A stretch of DNA of 56,586 nt from Gemmatimonadota bacterium. Its GTDB lineage: Bacteria > Gemmatimonadota > Gemmatimonadetes > Gemmatimonadales > GWC2-71-9. The stretch covers positions 1 to 56,586 of the forward strand of contig JAPULZ010000208.1 in assembly GCA_027294455.1 (NCBI GenBank). Direction: 5' to 3'. Position numbers and translations under genes: made by a program. This document shows positions 36,169 through 46,578 of the stretch, in pieces. A model generated the notes under the pieces. It saw only the letters and a list, made by a program, of their open reading frames with translations. It was not told where the DNA came from and did no database searches. Each line of letters begins with the position of its first letter. Positions within the stretch are counted from its first letter, which is position 1.

Positions 36169-36872
36169 TATTCCGCCTGATAGATCAGCACTCCGCACGC
36201 CTCACACGTCGGTAACGCTTCACCGGACCCGATCTGTTGACGAAGATGCATCGGGACCGAAGTAAAGCAATGCCCGCACGCGTCCGCATGCAATTCGTAC
36301 ATGGCGAAGGGCGCCCTCCCCTTCTGAATGCGTGCGTACACTTGCAGCAAGTTCCGCTCGACCTTGGCGGCCGCCTTTTTGCGCACTTCGCTCGCCTCCG
36401 CGAGCCGCGATTGACACTCCTCCTGAATCTTCGCGATTTCGGCCCGTCGATCGACCTGCGACTCCACCTCGGCGGTGACGTCCGCCGCACCCTGCTCCAC
36501 GCGGGCCTCCCTCTCCTGCACCTCGTCCGCCGAACGAATCCAATCGGCCTCTTCCTTCGCCAGGACGGTGCGGGCCAGGTCGATCTCGGCCATCAGGGCC
36601 GACGCTTCCTTGGCGCCGCGGACCCACTCGAGCTTCTGGCGGCGGCGTTCCTGCATGACCTTGTAGGTTTCCATGCGGGTCTCCAAATCCTGCCGCCGCG
36701 TGGTCGCGTCCTCCAAAGCACCTCGCACCGCCACCAGCGCATCCTCGGCCCGCTGAACCGAGCCATCCAGCAGGGAAATCTCCGGCTCCAGCGCCTCGAG
36801 CTCGGCCTCCATCGCCATGATGACCCGATCCGCATCCTGCAATGCCAACAATTTTTTCAACTTAGGTTGCAC
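36168..36872 (-). CDS. C4 zinc-ribbon coiled-coil protein (CdsZ-like, COG1579 family)
   Basis: 234 aa from GTG 36872 with a GGAGG site. A long coiled coil (about 1-165: LQDADRVIMAMEAELEALEP onward) ends in a C4 zinc ribbon with CGHC and CEAC. The family is a nucleic-acid- or ribosome-linked coiled-coil zinc ribbon of uncertain function, often next to dnaG or rpoD. The GTG overlaps the dnaG stop by one base (TAGTG). A longer frame reaching into dnaG is rejected. Confidence 0.85.
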   Translation of the reverse strand: MQPKLKKLLALQDADRVIMAMEAELEALEPEISLLDGSVQRAEDALVAVRGALEDATTRRQDLETRMETYKVMQERRRQKLEWVRGAKEASALMAEIDLARTVLAKEEADWIRSADEVQEREARVEQGAADVTAEVESQVDRRAEIAKIQEECQSRLAEASEVRKKAAAKVERNLLQVYARIQKGRAPFAMYELHADACGHCFTSVPMHLRQQIGSGEALPTCEACGVLIYQAE

Positions 36873-38647
36873 TACTCCTCCCGGTTTCGGATGACTTTCC
36901 AACGTCCTGGTTTCAGTTCCGACACGCGACGGCTCAGCAGATCGATCTGCCGCATCAACGTCACTTTTTCTTGCTCTGGCGCTACGGAGATACGGCGTTG
37001 GAGCGATGTCAACTCCCGCTCGACCCCACGGCTCGCAAGATCGTTGATCGCGCCGTCGACCAGGGCATCCACGTCGAGGCTGCCCCACGGCTCTTCCAGC
37101 AAGTCGGCCAGAACCAGCCGCGCTTCGCCGTCGAGATGGCCGAGCATTTCGGCTCCAGTGACGTCGGTCGGTTGGCCCGACAGGTACTCGAACAATTCGC
37201 GGTCGGGTTGCGCAAACACCGACGAGTCTGCGACTTGCTCGGCGATACGAGATCGCCATTCGGGCTCGTGGACCATGACCCGGGTGAGGCTGCGTTCCGC
37301 CGGCGTGCCGGCGGGACCGCGCCGCACGCGAGGCGGGGCGCCCGGTGACGCGCGGCGGGGCCCATGCGGACCCGCGCCGGTCTCGATTTCCCGGCGAATG
37401 GACTCGGGTGTGATGCCGATGACCTCCGCCGCCCGGCCGACATAGAGGTCCCGGGTGACCGGATCCCGGGCGGCTCGCAATGTCGGCAGCAGTTTGTCGA
37501 GGGCCTTGCGCCGACCGTTCAACGTGCCCATCCACCCGCCACGCTCGAGGAGCTGCAGTTTCCGCTCGAACACATCCAGGGCATCATCGATGACTTGCGC
37601 GAGGGCTGCCGGCCCACCCTTGACCACGAGGGAATCCGGATCCTCTCCGGTCGGGGGGGTCGCGATCACCGCAGCAATCGACATCCGCAGCAGCTCGTCC
37701 GCGGCGCGGAAGCTCGCGCGCATCCCGGCCTTGTCACTGTCGTACAACAACACCACCTCGGACGTGTAGCGCTTCAACAAGGCGGCCTGATCCGACGTGA
37801 GTGCGGTTCCCAAGGGCGCCACGACGTTTTCGACGCCGGCCTCCACCGCCTGCAACACATCGAAATACCCTTCGACCACGAGCGCCTTCTCGGCGCGCCT
37901 GATGGCGGGACGGGCGTGGTGCATGTTGTACAGCAGCTGTCCCTTGTGGAAAATCCGGGAGTCCGGGGAGTTGAGGTACTTGGGCTCGCCGTCGCCGAGG
38001 ACTCGTCCCCCGAACCCCACGATCCGCCCCCGAAGGTCGTGGATGGGAAACAAGAGCCGCCCCCAAAAACGCGGCCGCACCGAGCCGTCGTCGCGCCGCA
38101 CCGCCAGGCCGGCCTCGAGCAAGGTCTCGTGGTCGATCCCCAGCTTGCCCATCGCGTCCAGGAACGCGTCCCCCTTGGGCGCGAAGCCCAATCCGAGGAG
38201 ATGCCATGCGTCGACGGACAAGCCGCGCTGCGCCAGATAGCGGCGGGCCTGTTCAGCGTCGCGACTCTCCCGCAATCGGTTGGCATACCATTCCCCGGCC
38301 ACGGCGGCGGCGGCGAAGAGCGGCTCCCGGGGATCGGGCCCGCCAGTGGGGCGATCCGGAATGACGATGCCGACCTTGGCCGCGACTTCTCGCACCGCGG
38401 TGGGGTAGTCCATCCCAAGGTGCTTCATGAAGAACGAAAAGACGTCGCCGGCCTCGTTGCAGACGAAGCAGTAGAACATCTGCTTCTTGGCAATGACGGC
38501 GAAGTTGCGCTTCGTGCCGCCGTGAAACGGACACGGGCCCCGGTAGTCGGTTCCCGTCCGCTTGAGGTCGACATATTCGCTCAACACGTGGATGACGTCG
38601 GCGCTGTCGCGCACCTGCTCGATCAACTCGTCGGGAATCGTGGTCAC
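36872..38647 (-). CDS. dnaG: DNA primase
   Basis: 591 aa from GTG 38647, which overlaps the mutS2 TGA (GTGA); an upstream GTG/ATG would enter mutS2. Domains: CHC2 zinc finger (CPFHGG, CFVCNEAGD), primase core (GGRVLGDGEPKYLNSPDS), TOPRIM with EGYFDVLQAVEAG and YDSDKAG, and a helical C-terminal DnaB-binding region (QVADSSVFAQPDRELFEYLS). It makes replication primers. No rpoD follows, unlike the common dnaG-rpoD order. Confidence 0.95.
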   Translation of the reverse strand: MTTIPDELIEQVRDSADVIHVLSEYVDLKRTGTDYRGPCPFHGGTKRNFAVIAKKQMFYCFVCNEAGDVFSFFMKHLGMDYPTAVREVAAKVGIVIPDRPTGGPDPREPLFAAAAVAGEWYANRLRESRDAEQARRYLAQRGLSVDAWHLLGLGFAPKGDAFLDAMGKLGIDHETLLEAGLAVRRDDGSVRPRFWGRLLFPIHDLRGRIVGFGGRVLGDGEPKYLNSPDSRIFHKGQLLYNMHHARPAIRRAEKALVVEGYFDVLQAVEAGVENVVAPLGTALTSDQAALLKRYTSEVVLLYDSDKAGMRASFRAADELLRMSIAAVIATPPTGEDPDSLVVKGGPAALAQVIDDALDVFERKLQLLERGGWMGTLNGRRKALDKLLPTLRAARDPVTRDLYVGRAAEVIGITPESIRREIETGAGPHGPRRASPGAPPRVRRGPAGTPAERSLTRVMVHEPEWRSRIAEQVADSSVFAQPDRELFEYLSGQPTDVTGAEMLGHLDGEARLVLADLLEEPWGSLDVDALVDGAINDLASRGVERELTSLQRRISVAPEQEKVTLMRQIDLLSRRVSELKPGRWKVIRNREE

Positions 38648-40920
38648 GATGTGAGTTCCGCCACGGTGACACCCCACCCGCCTTGGTAGGAGGGCGGAGA
38701 TCCGAATGATTGCACCCGAGCGTCGCGCCCCAACACCACCGACACGCGCTGCCGTAGTACCCCGGTACCCTTCCCGTGAATGATACGCAACGTCGTCAGT
38801 CCGGCCACTACCGCATCGTCCAGCGCGCGCAATACGGTGGTTTCCGCATCGTCCGCCAGCAGCCCGCGCAGATCGACCTCGGCGGCCGCACCCGCCTCGT
38901 GTCTGTCCGGGTCTGGGCCCGCCCGGCGTTTCACGTTTCGCCCGACAATGGGTCGTGAGACGTCGGGCTTGGGGCCGGGTCGGCCTCCGCGAATCGTCCA
39001 GCCCTTCTTGCGGGCCTCCATCTCGAGCTTCTCGAGGGCAGACGCCTCTTGCTGGACACCTTCCTCTACGAGTCGTCTGACCTCTTTGGCCGTCGTCTCC
39101 GACACTGCGGCCTGTGCCATCCCCAAGGCTTGCTCGACCCGCTTCCGCGCATCCAACAGGAACTGGCGCGCGTCCTCCCGACCCGTCGCTTCCAGGCGAT
39201 GCCGCTCTTCCTCCAGGGTCTTGGCCCTTTGCAACAAGTCGTCCCGCAGTTGTGCGAGGCCGTCCTGCTCCGCCGCCAGCCGCGCCGCCTGCGATTCGGC
39301 CTCCGACTCGCGTCGGGCGACCGCCCGGTCGCGCCCTTCCAGGTCGGCCAGGAGCGCCTCCATGGAGCGCTCGGAATCGGGTAGCAGTTCTTCGGCTACG
39401 GCCAAGACGCGGTCGGGAAAGCCGAGCTGCCGAGCGATTGCCAACCCGTAGGATCGACCGGGCACGCCTTTGACAATCCGGTATGTCGGCTGGAGGCGTT
39501 CGGCGTCGAACTGCAGTGATGCGTTGACGGCGCCGGGGGTCTCGGCGGCGAGACGTTTGAGTTGGTTCAGGTGCGTGGTGGCTATCGTCAACCCTCCTCG
39601 TTCACACAGGGTCCGGAGCACCGCCCCAGCCAAAGCGGCTCCCTCCGAAGGATCCGTCCCGGTGCCGAACTCGTCGAGCAAGACGAGGGACCGGTCGTCC
39701 GCGGATTCGAGGACGTCTTTGAGCGCCCGGAGGTGCGCGCTGAAGGTACTGAGGCTCTCGGTAATGGACTGGTGATCGCCAATGTCGGCGAAGATCATGG
39801 TGAAGACCGGCAGGGTAGTGCCCTTCCCTACTGGTGGAATTACGCCTGCCTGGGCCATCACGTTGATCAAGCCCACCGCCTTGAGCAATACGGTTTTGCC
39901 GCCGGTGTTCGGCCCGCTGACGACCACGACGCGTTCGTCCGCCTCGGTGTGCAGATCGAAGGGCACCACGGTGTCCAGCTCGGCCAACAGCAGGGGATGG
40001 TGCCCTTGCCGAATCGTGAGCGGCGCGGGTGCGGCAACCACGGCCGGAAGGTGGGCGTCGACCTCGAGGGTGTACCGCGCACGGGCGTAGAGATCGTCGA
40101 CGCGGATGCACATGCCCCAACCATCCTCGACGAGGTCGGCATGGGGTCGGGCCAGATCGGTCAACTCCCGCAGGACCTGCAGCACCGCCCGCCCCTCGGC
40201 CGCTTCACACGCGCCGAGCTCGTTACCCAGTGGCACGGCCTCCTCGGGTTCTACGAACAGGGTCGCCCCGGAGCCCGATTCGCCGTGCACGATCCCCCTC
40301 ACGCGCGACCGTGCTTCCCGCCGCACAGGAATCACGTACCGCCCTCCGCGCATCGTGACCACCGCATCGCCGGCCGCGACGATGGAGGCGCGTTGCTGGC
40401 GCACATCGTCGAGGAGTTTGATGAGGCGCTCGCGCGCGATCCGCACGGCCCGCCTCGCCCGGGCCAAGTCCTTCGACGCCCTGTCCTTCACACTGCCGTC
40501 GACATCAATGGCATCCGACAAACGCTTTCCGACGTCCGCCGGGGGCGGATCCACGGCGAGGGCCGCAACCCGCGGGTTGTCCCTGCGGATGCGCGCCAGG
40601 TCGGCCGCCAGCCGCACGACGGCCTGGATTACCTCCCCGAGCTGCGTAAGCTGGGTACCCTCGAGCACCGACCCGGGAATCCGCAACTGCTCGAGCACCG
40701 AGCGTATGTCGGGGATGGCCACGGGCGAGAACTGGTCGCCGTCGCGAAGCAGGTCGGCCAGCTCGGCCACCGCGGCGAGCTCCTCGCCCACGTCGTGGGT
40801 TGACGTCATCGGCCGGCGGGCGCGTACCGCCTCTGCTCCCACCTCCGACACCGCAAACTTTGCGACCTGCGACAGGGCTTCGCCGAACTCGAGTTCGTCG
40901 GAGGTGGTCCGACAGATCAT
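38644..40920 (-). CDS. mutS2: MutS2, endonuclease/ATPase with Smr domain
   Basis: 758 aa from ATG 40920; longer frames upstream are shadows of dnaJ. There is no mismatch-recognition domain. The core ([20 protein letters not shown]) leads to the ABC ATPase with Walker [37 protein letters not shown] and [16 protein letters not shown] coiled coil follows, then a C-terminal Smr domain ([25 protein letters not shown]). MutS2 acts in anti-recombination and, in some species, ribosome collision rescue. ATGA overlap with dnaJ. Confidence 0.95.
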   Translation of the reverse strand: MICRTTSDELEFGEALSQVAKFAVSEVGAEAVRARRPMTSTHDVGEELAAVAELADLLRDGDQFSPVAIPDIRSVLEQLRIPGSVLEGTQLTQLGEVIQAVVRLAADLARIRRDNPRVAALAVDPPPADVGKRLSDAIDVDGSVKDRASKDLARARRAVRIARERLIKLLDDVRQQRASIVAAGDAVVTMRGGRYVIPVRREARSRVRGIVHGESGSGATLFVEPEEAVPLGNELGACEAAEGRAVLQVLRELTDLARPHADLVEDGWGMCIRVDDLYARARYTLEVDAHLPAVVAAPAPLTIRQGHHPLLLAELDTVVPFDLHTEADERVVVVSGPNTGGKTVLLKAVGLINVMAQAGVIPPVGKGTTLPVFTMIFADIGDHQSITESLSTFSAHLRALKDVLESADDRSLVLLDEFGTGTDPSEGAALAGAVLRTLCERGGLTIATTHLNQLKRLAAETPGAVNASLQFDAERLQPTYRIVKGVPGRSYGLAIARQLGFPDRVLAVAEELLPDSERSMEALLADLEGRDRAVARRESEAESQAARLAAEQDGLAQLRDDLLQRAKTLEEERHRLEATGREDARQFLLDARKRVEQALGMAQAAVSETTAKEVRRLVEEGVQQEASALEKLEMEARKKGWTIRGGRPGPKPDVSRPIVGRNVKRRAGPDPDRHEAGAAAEVDLRGLLADDAETTVLRALDDAVVAGLTTLRIIHGKGTGVLRQRVSVVLGRDARVQSFGSPPSYQGGWGVTVAELTS

Positions 40921-42074
40921 CCTCCGAACGCCTCCTTCATGCGGCTCCAGAACCGCCGGCCGAGACTCTCGTCCCCCGGAGGATCGCCCTCCAACTCGGC
41001 GATCTGCCGGAACAGCGATTGCTGTTCGTCGCTGAGATGTTCCGGAGTCCATACCTGCAGACGCACGTGGAGGTCGCCGCGTCCGCCGTGCGACACGCTG
41101 GGCAACCCCTTCCCGCGAACCGTCAGGACCAATCCCGTTTGGGATCCGGCGGGGACCTGCACAGCCACATCGCCCAGCGGTGTGGGAACAACGAAATCCC
41201 CCGACAAAGCCGCCTGGCTGAACGAGACCGCCAAGTCGTAGACGAGATCGTCGCCGTGGCGCTCGAACCGGGGATCCTCCTCGAACTCCAGCCCGACGAT
41301 GAGATCGCCGGGGGGGGCGCCGCGCATGCCGGCGCCGCCCTTGCCGCGGAGCGTGAGGTAGTTGTTCTCGGCCACGCCGGCCGGTATCTCTATCTCCACG
41401 ACCTTGTCGCCCCGGCGTCGCCCCTCGCCGAGGCAGTCCCGGCACGGGTGATCGATCGTCTTGCCTTCCCCCGCGCACGACGGGCACACGGTCACCGAGA
41501 CGAAGTTGCCGAAGAACGACTCGGTGGCTTGGCGCACCTCCCCCGTGCCGCCGCACTGGCGGCATGTCTTGGTGGACCCGCCCTCGGCCGCACCGGTGCC
41601 GTCGCAAGTGGTGCATCGCTCGAGGGCGCGAATCTTCACCTTGCGCTTCTTTCCCTTAGCGACCTCCTCGAGCGTGAGCCGGAGCGAGATGCGAATGTCC
41701 TGGCCGCGACGGTTGTCCCGACTCGAACGCCTCCGCCCACCGAAGATCCCCTCGAAGCCACCACCCCCGCCGAAGTCGCGCATGAAGATGTTGAGCGCCT
41801 CGGACAGATCGAACGGGTGGAACCCGCCAAACCCACCGCCACTGGTACCCGCCTTCAAGCCGGCGTCCCCGAAACGGTCGTACCGGCTCCGCATGTCGGG
41901 ATCGAGCAGGACCTCGTACGCTTCGGCGGCTTCCTTGAACTTGGCTTCGGCCCTTTTCGACCCGTCGTTCCGGTCGGGGTGGTGTTCCATCGCCTTCCGG
42001 CGGTAGGCCTTCTTGATTTCGTCGTCCGTGGCTTCTCGAGAAACGCCTAGCACCTCGTAGTAGTCACGCGCCAT
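40917..42074 (-). CDS. dnaJ: Chaperone DnaJ (type I)
   Basis: 385 aa. The J domain has [20 protein letters not shown] and HPDRN. A Gly/Phe-rich linker follows ([23 protein letters not shown]). The zinc centre has four CxxCxGxG repeats: [24 protein letters not shown] and CRDCLGEG. The C-terminal substrate and dimerisation domains are intact. It acts with DnaK, whose gene is not in the window. Preceded by hrcA (29 nt). Confidence 0.95.
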   Translation of the reverse strand: MARDYYEVLGVSREATDDEIKKAYRRKAMEHHPDRNDGSKRAEAKFKEAAEAYEVLLDPDMRSRYDRFGDAGLKAGTSGGGFGGFHPFDLSEALNIFMRDFGGGGGFEGIFGGRRRSSRDNRRGQDIRISLRLTLEEVAKGKKRKVKIRALERCTTCDGTGAAEGGSTKTCRQCGGTGEVRQATESFFGNFVSVTVCPSCAGEGKTIDHPCRDCLGEGRRRGDKVVEIEIPAGVAENNYLTLRGKGGAGMRGAPPGDLIVGLEFEEDPRFERHGDDLVYDLAVSFSQAALSGDFVVPTPLGDVAVQVPAGSQTGLVLTVRGKGLPSVSHGGRGDLHVRLQVWTPEHLSDEQQSLFRQIAELEGDPPGDESLGRRFWSRMKEAFGG

Positions 42075-42103
42075 CCATCATCACTCCAACCACGCTTCCC
42101 CGT

Positions 42104-43141
42104 TCATCGGCGCAGATCTCCTATGAGACGACTGGTGTGCTCCACGATCGAGACGATCTTCTCGTATGGCATGCGGGTGGGGCCCATGACCCCGAGGACC
42201 CCGGTGAGTCCGTCGTACTGGTAGGTCGAGGTGACGAGCGTGAGCGAATTCAACTTGGGATTGCCATGTTCTCCCCCGATCGTGATGGTGAGCCCCGGTT
42301 CTTCCCGCGCGCGGAGGGCACCCATCAACACGTCGTGCCGTTGGGTCAGCTCGATCAGGTCGCGCATCTTCTCCTGGGAGCTGAACTCGGGCTGCTCGGC
42401 CAGCATCCGAGCGCTGCCCAGTAACACCGATTGGTCGGATTCCGTCGAGACATCGAAAATGGTCTCGGCCTCTTCGACGAAGATGTTGAGCAAATCCCGT
42501 CCCTTGCCACCGCCCTTCACATCCCGGAGGCGCTCGCGGACCGTGGCGCGAATCTCGCGGAGCTTCGATCCGCTCAACCGCTCGTTCAACACCATCGCGA
42601 CTTTGCCGATCGCTTCGGCGGGGAGATCGCTCGACACCTCGACGAAGATGGTGCGGGCGGCACCGTTCCTGAGCACCAGCACCATCAGGATGCGGTCGCT
42701 GGAGACCGGCAGCAACTCGAGCCGGTCGAGGATGGCATCCTCGAACGACGGCGACACCGCGAATCCCAATTCCTCGGTCAACACCCCCAAGACCTGGGCC
42801 GTTTTCATCAACAACCCTTCGATGGCCGAGACGCCGTGGTCGAGCTCACGGGCAATGGTCTCGTGCTGGTCGGGTGTCAGTAGTGACCGGGCCATGATCC
42901 GATCGACGTACACGCGGTAGGCCAGGTCGGTGGGGACCCGCCCGGCCGACCTGTGGGGATGGTAGAGATAGCCTCGCTCCTCGAGGTCACTCATCGTATT
43001 CCGGATCGTGGCGGCCGAGATGCCGAGCTGGAAATTCTTCGCGATGGTACGGGATCCCGCCGGCTCGGCGGTCCCGACATACGACTGAATTACCGCCTCG
43101 AGAACCCGCCGCTCCCGATCGGTGAGGTTGTGTTCTGGCAT
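42104..43141 (-). CDS. hrcA: Heat-inducible transcription repressor HrcA
   Basis: 345 aa from ATG 43141 (an upstream GTG at 43177 would overlap hemW's end). The N-terminal winged helix (LTDRERRVLEAVIQSYVGT; TIAKNFQLGISAATIRNTMS then DLEERGYLYHPH) is family-typical, and the GAF-like C-terminal domain is present (GVLTEELGFAVSP; ITIGGEHGN). It represses chaperone genes through CIRCE. No CIRCE site was found upstream here and grpE is not next to it. Confidence 0.93.
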   Translation of the reverse strand: MPEHNLTDRERRVLEAVIQSYVGTAEPAGSRTIAKNFQLGISAATIRNTMSDLEERGYLYHPHRSAGRVPTDLAYRVYVDRIMARSLLTPDQHETIARELDHGVSAIEGLLMKTAQVLGVLTEELGFAVSPSFEDAILDRLELLPVSSDRILMVLVLRNGAARTIFVEVSSDLPAEAIGKVAMVLNERLSGSKLREIRATVRERLRDVKGGGKGRDLLNIFVEEAETIFDVSTESDQSVLLGSARMLAEQPEFSSQEKMRDLIELTQRHDVLMGALRAREEPGLTITIGGEHGNPKLNSLTLVTSTYQYDGLTGVLGVMGPTRMPYEKIVSIVEHTSRLIGDLRR

Positions 43142-43166
43142 GTCCAAGCTGTGCGTTTTCAGTAAT

Positions 43167-44300
43167 TTACCCACCATCGGGCGAGGTGGTCAAGGCCGAA
43201 ACCAAGGCGTCCAATCTGAGCCACCCCTCGGGCGTGGCCCGCACCACCGCCCCCTCGAGGGCGAGCCAGCCCTGGCCCAGTGCGGCTTGGACCACCTGAT
43301 CGCCCGGGGTGCCCGGGGCGGGCGGGGGGACCCCCTCCCTGGTGCGCAATCCGAGGTAGAGCCGCTCCAAATCGACCTGCTCGGCCGTGAGGAGCTCGTC
43401 TCCGTCCCGCGGATCCGTCCCGCTTCGCACCGTGGCCTCGTACCGGGCCCACTCCCGGAGGTTCCAGCGGCGCACCGCGCCGTCGAAGCTGTGAGCGGAC
43501 GGTCCGAGCCCCACATAGGGACGGCCGCGCCAATAGGCCTGGTTGTGACGACTCCGCCTTCCGGGCCGGGCGAAGTTGGAGACTTCGTAGTGCTCGAACC
43601 CTGCCTCGGCCAGCGTTTCGTGTACCCGCAGGAATTCCCCGGCATACGCGTCGTCGGGCGGCACGGCCACCGTGCCGCGAGCGCTCCACCGGGCGAGGGG
43701 CGTACCCGCCTCCACCGTCAATCCGTAGGCGGACACATGGTCCGGGCCAACCTCGAGGAGGCGTCGCAGATCGTCGGCAGGATCGGCACCGAGCCCCTCG
43801 GGCAGCCCGAAGATCAGATCCACGGACACGGACGCCAGGCCTGCGTCCTTGAGCAGCGCGACGCCCTTGAGTCCATCCTCGGACTCATGCACGCGGTGCA
43901 TCCACTCCAGGACCGCCGCACTCAGAGACTGCACGCCCAGGGACACGCGGTTGACGCCACCGCGGCACCACAACGCGGCGCTCATGCCGTCGACATCGTC
44001 CGGATTGGCCTCGATCGTGATTTCTGGGTTCGCCGCAAATCCCACCTCGTCACGGAAAAACGCGATGAGGCTTGTCAGGTCGCGCGGGTGCAACAGCGAG
44101 GGCGTCCCACCGCCGAAGTAGAGCGTCTCGATCTCGGCGTCTCGCGTCTGGGCGCCCAACGCCGAGCGTCGCAGGGCCCACTCCTGCCGTATCCTCTCGA
44201 CGAAGCGCTCCGACGGCACCGTACGCCGCACGGCGATGGCGAAATCGCAATACGAGCAGCGGCGTCGGCAAAAAGGAACGTGGACGTAGACGTGGCGCAT
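43167..44300 (-). CDS. hemW: HemW-type radical SAM protein
   Basis: 377 aa. The N-terminus MRHVYVHVPFCRRRCSYCDF has the CxxxCxxC cluster (Cys11, 15, 18). GGGTPSLL, EITIEANPDD, GVNRVSLGVQSL and the anaerobic coproporphyrinogen oxidase-like C-terminal HRV region follow. HemW is a heme-handling radical SAM protein, distinct from HemN, and often sits between hrcA/dnaJ or lepA and dprA. The length and spacing fit HemW. Confidence 0.92.
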   Translation of the reverse strand: MRHVYVHVPFCRRRCSYCDFAIAVRRTVPSERFVERIRQEWALRRSALGAQTRDAEIETLYFGGGTPSLLHPRDLTSLIAFFRDEVGFAANPEITIEANPDDVDGMSAALWCRGGVNRVSLGVQSLSAAVLEWMHRVHESEDGLKGVALLKDAGLASVSVDLIFGLPEGLGADPADDLRRLLEVGPDHVSAYGLTVEAGTPLARWSARGTVAVPPDDAYAGEFLRVHETLAEAGFEHYEVSNFARPGRRSRHNQAYWRGRPYVGLGPSAHSFDGAVRRWNLREWARYEATVRSGTDPRDGDELLTAEQVDLERLYLGLRTREGVPPPAPGTPGDQVVQAALGQGWLALEGAVVRATPEGWLRLDALVSALTTSPDGG

Positions 44301-44342
44301 GGCGAAACATAGCCTGCACCGCCCTTCTCCCCACCCGGCGGA

Positions 44343-45449
44343 CTACTGTTTACCGGCTGGGAAGGACGGGGCGGAAAACGGCGCCCTCCGAAACACCTTG
44401 CCCGACTCCTGCACGACGAGGCCCCGTATCTCCAGGGACGTAAGCACCGCCAGCGCCTCTGCGACGTCGCATCGCAACCGGCTGGTCACCGCATCGATCT
44501 GTTCCGCCCCATCCATCAACGCATCGAGGGCGCGGCGCTCGCCATCCGAGAGGTCGGCGGGAAGGCTCAAGGCCGGGGCGGCTTCCACCAGCCCGTACTC
44601 CTGCAGCACGTCGTCCAGCGAGAGGACCGGCGTGGCACCCAACTGCAGGAGCTTGTTGGTCCCGGCGGAGACTGCGCTGTCGATGGGCCCGGGAACGGCC
44701 ATGACGTCGTGGCCCTGCGCGAGCGCGCAATCGGCGGTGATCAGCGCCCCCGATCCAGCCCCCGCTTCCACCACGAGCGTGGCGCGGCACAAGCCGCTGA
44801 TGATGCGGTTGCGGCGGGGAAAGCTGCCCGCGTGGGGACGCTCTCCCGGAGGATGCTCGGTCACGAGACAGCCGTGCTGCCGCACCCGGTCGTACAGCGC
44901 ATGGTTGGCCGCGGGATAGACGACGCCGAGTCCGTTGCCGAGCACGCCCACCGTTCCTCCTCCCACATCGAGGGCCGCCCCTTGGGCGACGGCATCGAGG
45001 CCTCGGGCCATCCCGCTCACCACCGTCAGGCCATGCCGGGCGACTCCCCCGGCCATATGGCGCGTGACCTCGGCACCGTACCTGGTGTGGCCCCGGCTGC
45101 CGACGATCGCGACACTCGGAGTCTGCAACAGCTCCAATCGACCCGCGGCAAACAGCAGGACGGGCGCTTGCGGAATCTCGCGTAGCGCGGATGGGTACCT
45201 CGAGTCTTCAGGAGGGAGTGCCACGCCCCCCTCCACTGCGAGGTCCCGCAACACCGCCTCGCCGTCTTCCGCGGACGCGTCGCGAATGGCCGTGGCGGCG
45301 GCCTTGGAGATACCCCGCACCACACAGAGGTCCCGCCACGACGCGTCGAGCACGGCTTCCGCCGTGCCGAAGGCCCGGAGCAGGTCTTCGAACCGGACCA
45401 GGCCAATACCCGGGACCAGCGACAGCGCGATATACGCCGCGTGCGACAT
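44343..45449 (-). CDS. dprA: DNA-processing protein DprA
   Basis: 368 aa. An N-terminal SAM-like helical region (LVPGIGLVRFEDLLRAFG) precedes the Rossmann core VAIVGSRGHTRYG, SGMARGLDAVAQGAAL, SFPRRNRIISGLCRATLVVEAG, and a C-terminal winged helix (GERRALDALMDGAEQIDAVT). It loads RecA on incoming ssDNA in transformation. Only dprA of the competence set is visible here. Confidence 0.95.
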   Translation of the reverse strand: MSHAAYIALSLVPGIGLVRFEDLLRAFGTAEAVLDASWRDLCVVRGISKAAATAIRDASAEDGEAVLRDLAVEGGVALPPEDSRYPSALREIPQAPVLLFAAGRLELLQTPSVAIVGSRGHTRYGAEVTRHMAGGVARHGLTVVSGMARGLDAVAQGAALDVGGGTVGVLGNGLGVVYPAANHALYDRVRQHGCLVTEHPPGERPHAGSFPRRNRIISGLCRATLVVEAGAGSGALITADCALAQGHDVMAVPGPIDSAVSAGTNKLLQLGATPVLSLDDVLQEYGLVEAAPALSLPADLSDGERRALDALMDGAEQIDAVTSRLRCDVAEALAVLTSLEIRGLVVQESGKVFRRAPFSAPSFPAGKQ

Positions 45450-45454
45450 GGTCC

Positions 45455-46471
45455 CTATGGAAGCTGGACGGATGCTTCGGACGGCGAGCGCGCCGAGCGT
45501 GCGACGAGCTTGAAGAGCTGCTCCTTCATGGCATCGAGTCCGAGGTTGGCGACCGCGGAGATGGTGATCACCGCCTGGGCCTCGGGCGCGTCGAGCGAGG
45601 GCACCGCGGCATCCGGCGGCAACAAGTCCCGCTTCGTGATGATCACGACGTGGGGCTTGGCACCGAGCTCGGGACTGTAGGCAGCCGCCTCCCGGCGCAG
45701 CAGCGCGTACACCGCCTCGAGATCCGGGCTATCGATGGGAATGAGATACGCCATCACGCGAGTGCGTTCGACGTGCTGAAGAAAACGATCTCCGAGCCCC
45801 TTGCCGGCATGCGCCCCTTCGATGATCCCGGGGATGTCGGCCACGACGATCGTCCGCGAGTCCGACAGTGACGCGACGCCGAGTTGCGGCTCGAGCGTGG
45901 TGAACGGATAGTCGGCGATCTTCGGATGCGCCTCGGAGATGACCGAGAGTAGCGTGCTCTTGCCCGCGTTCGGCTCGCCGAGCAAACCCACGTCGGCGAT
46001 CAGCTTCAACACCAGCTCGATGCGCCGCTTCTCCGCCGGCCCGCCCGGTTGCCACTCTCTCGGCGCCTGATGGGTGGGGGATGCGAAGCGTGCGTTGCCC
46101 CAGCCCCCACGGCCGCCCTTGGCGACGAGCAGCTCGTCGTCGGGCTGGACGACTTCGCCCAAGGTCTCGCCCGTATCGGCATCCACTACCATCGTGCCCG
46201 GGGGTACCGGCAGGTACAAATCGGCCGCTGATTTGCCCGTCTTGTTAGAGCCCTGCCCGTTGCGCCCCCGGTCGGCCTTCCAATGCGAACGGTACTGATA
46301 GTCGAGCAACGTGGAGAGATTGGCCGAAGCGCGCACGAACACACTTCCGCCACGGCCGCCGTCACCGCCGTCGGGACCACCCTTGGGAACGAATTTTTCC
46401 CGCCGGAACGACATGGCGCCCGACCCGCCCGGGCCGGCAACCATCTCGACAACGGCGCGGTCAATGAACAT
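45455..46471 (-). CDS. obgE: GTPase Obg
   Basis: 338 aa. The glycine-rich Obg fold spans residues 1-155 (MFIDRAVVEMVAGPGGSG, FVPKGGPDGGDGGRGG). The G domain has G1 GEPNAGKST, G3 DIPG and switch I FTTLEPQLG. The G4 box is TKRD rather than NKxD. It lacks a C-terminal OCT domain. It supports large-subunit maturation and stress signalling. dprA follows after five bases. Confidence 0.94.
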   Translation of the reverse strand: MFIDRAVVEMVAGPGGSGAMSFRREKFVPKGGPDGGDGGRGGSVFVRASANLSTLLDYQYRSHWKADRGRNGQGSNKTGKSAADLYLPVPPGTMVVDADTGETLGEVVQPDDELLVAKGGRGGWGNARFASPTHQAPREWQPGGPAEKRRIELVLKLIADVGLLGEPNAGKSTLLSVISEAHPKIADYPFTTLEPQLGVASLSDSRTIVVADIPGIIEGAHAGKGLGDRFLQHVERTRVMAYLIPIDSPDLEAVYALLRREAAAYSPELGAKPHVVIITKRDLLPPDAAVPSLDAPEAQAVITISAVANLGLDAMKEQLFKLVARSARSPSEASVQLP

Positions 46472-46578
46472 CAGTCCACACTCTCGAATTGAGGCACGAG
46501 GAATCTACCATGGCCTTCCCACCCGCGATCATCTATTCCTCGCGAGGCGTGGCGTTTTCGCGCAGAGCACGGCGGGGC

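Noticed and set aside
42075..43180. CIRCE element near hrcA
   Set aside because: No TTAGCACTC/GAGTGCTAA arms in the flanks.
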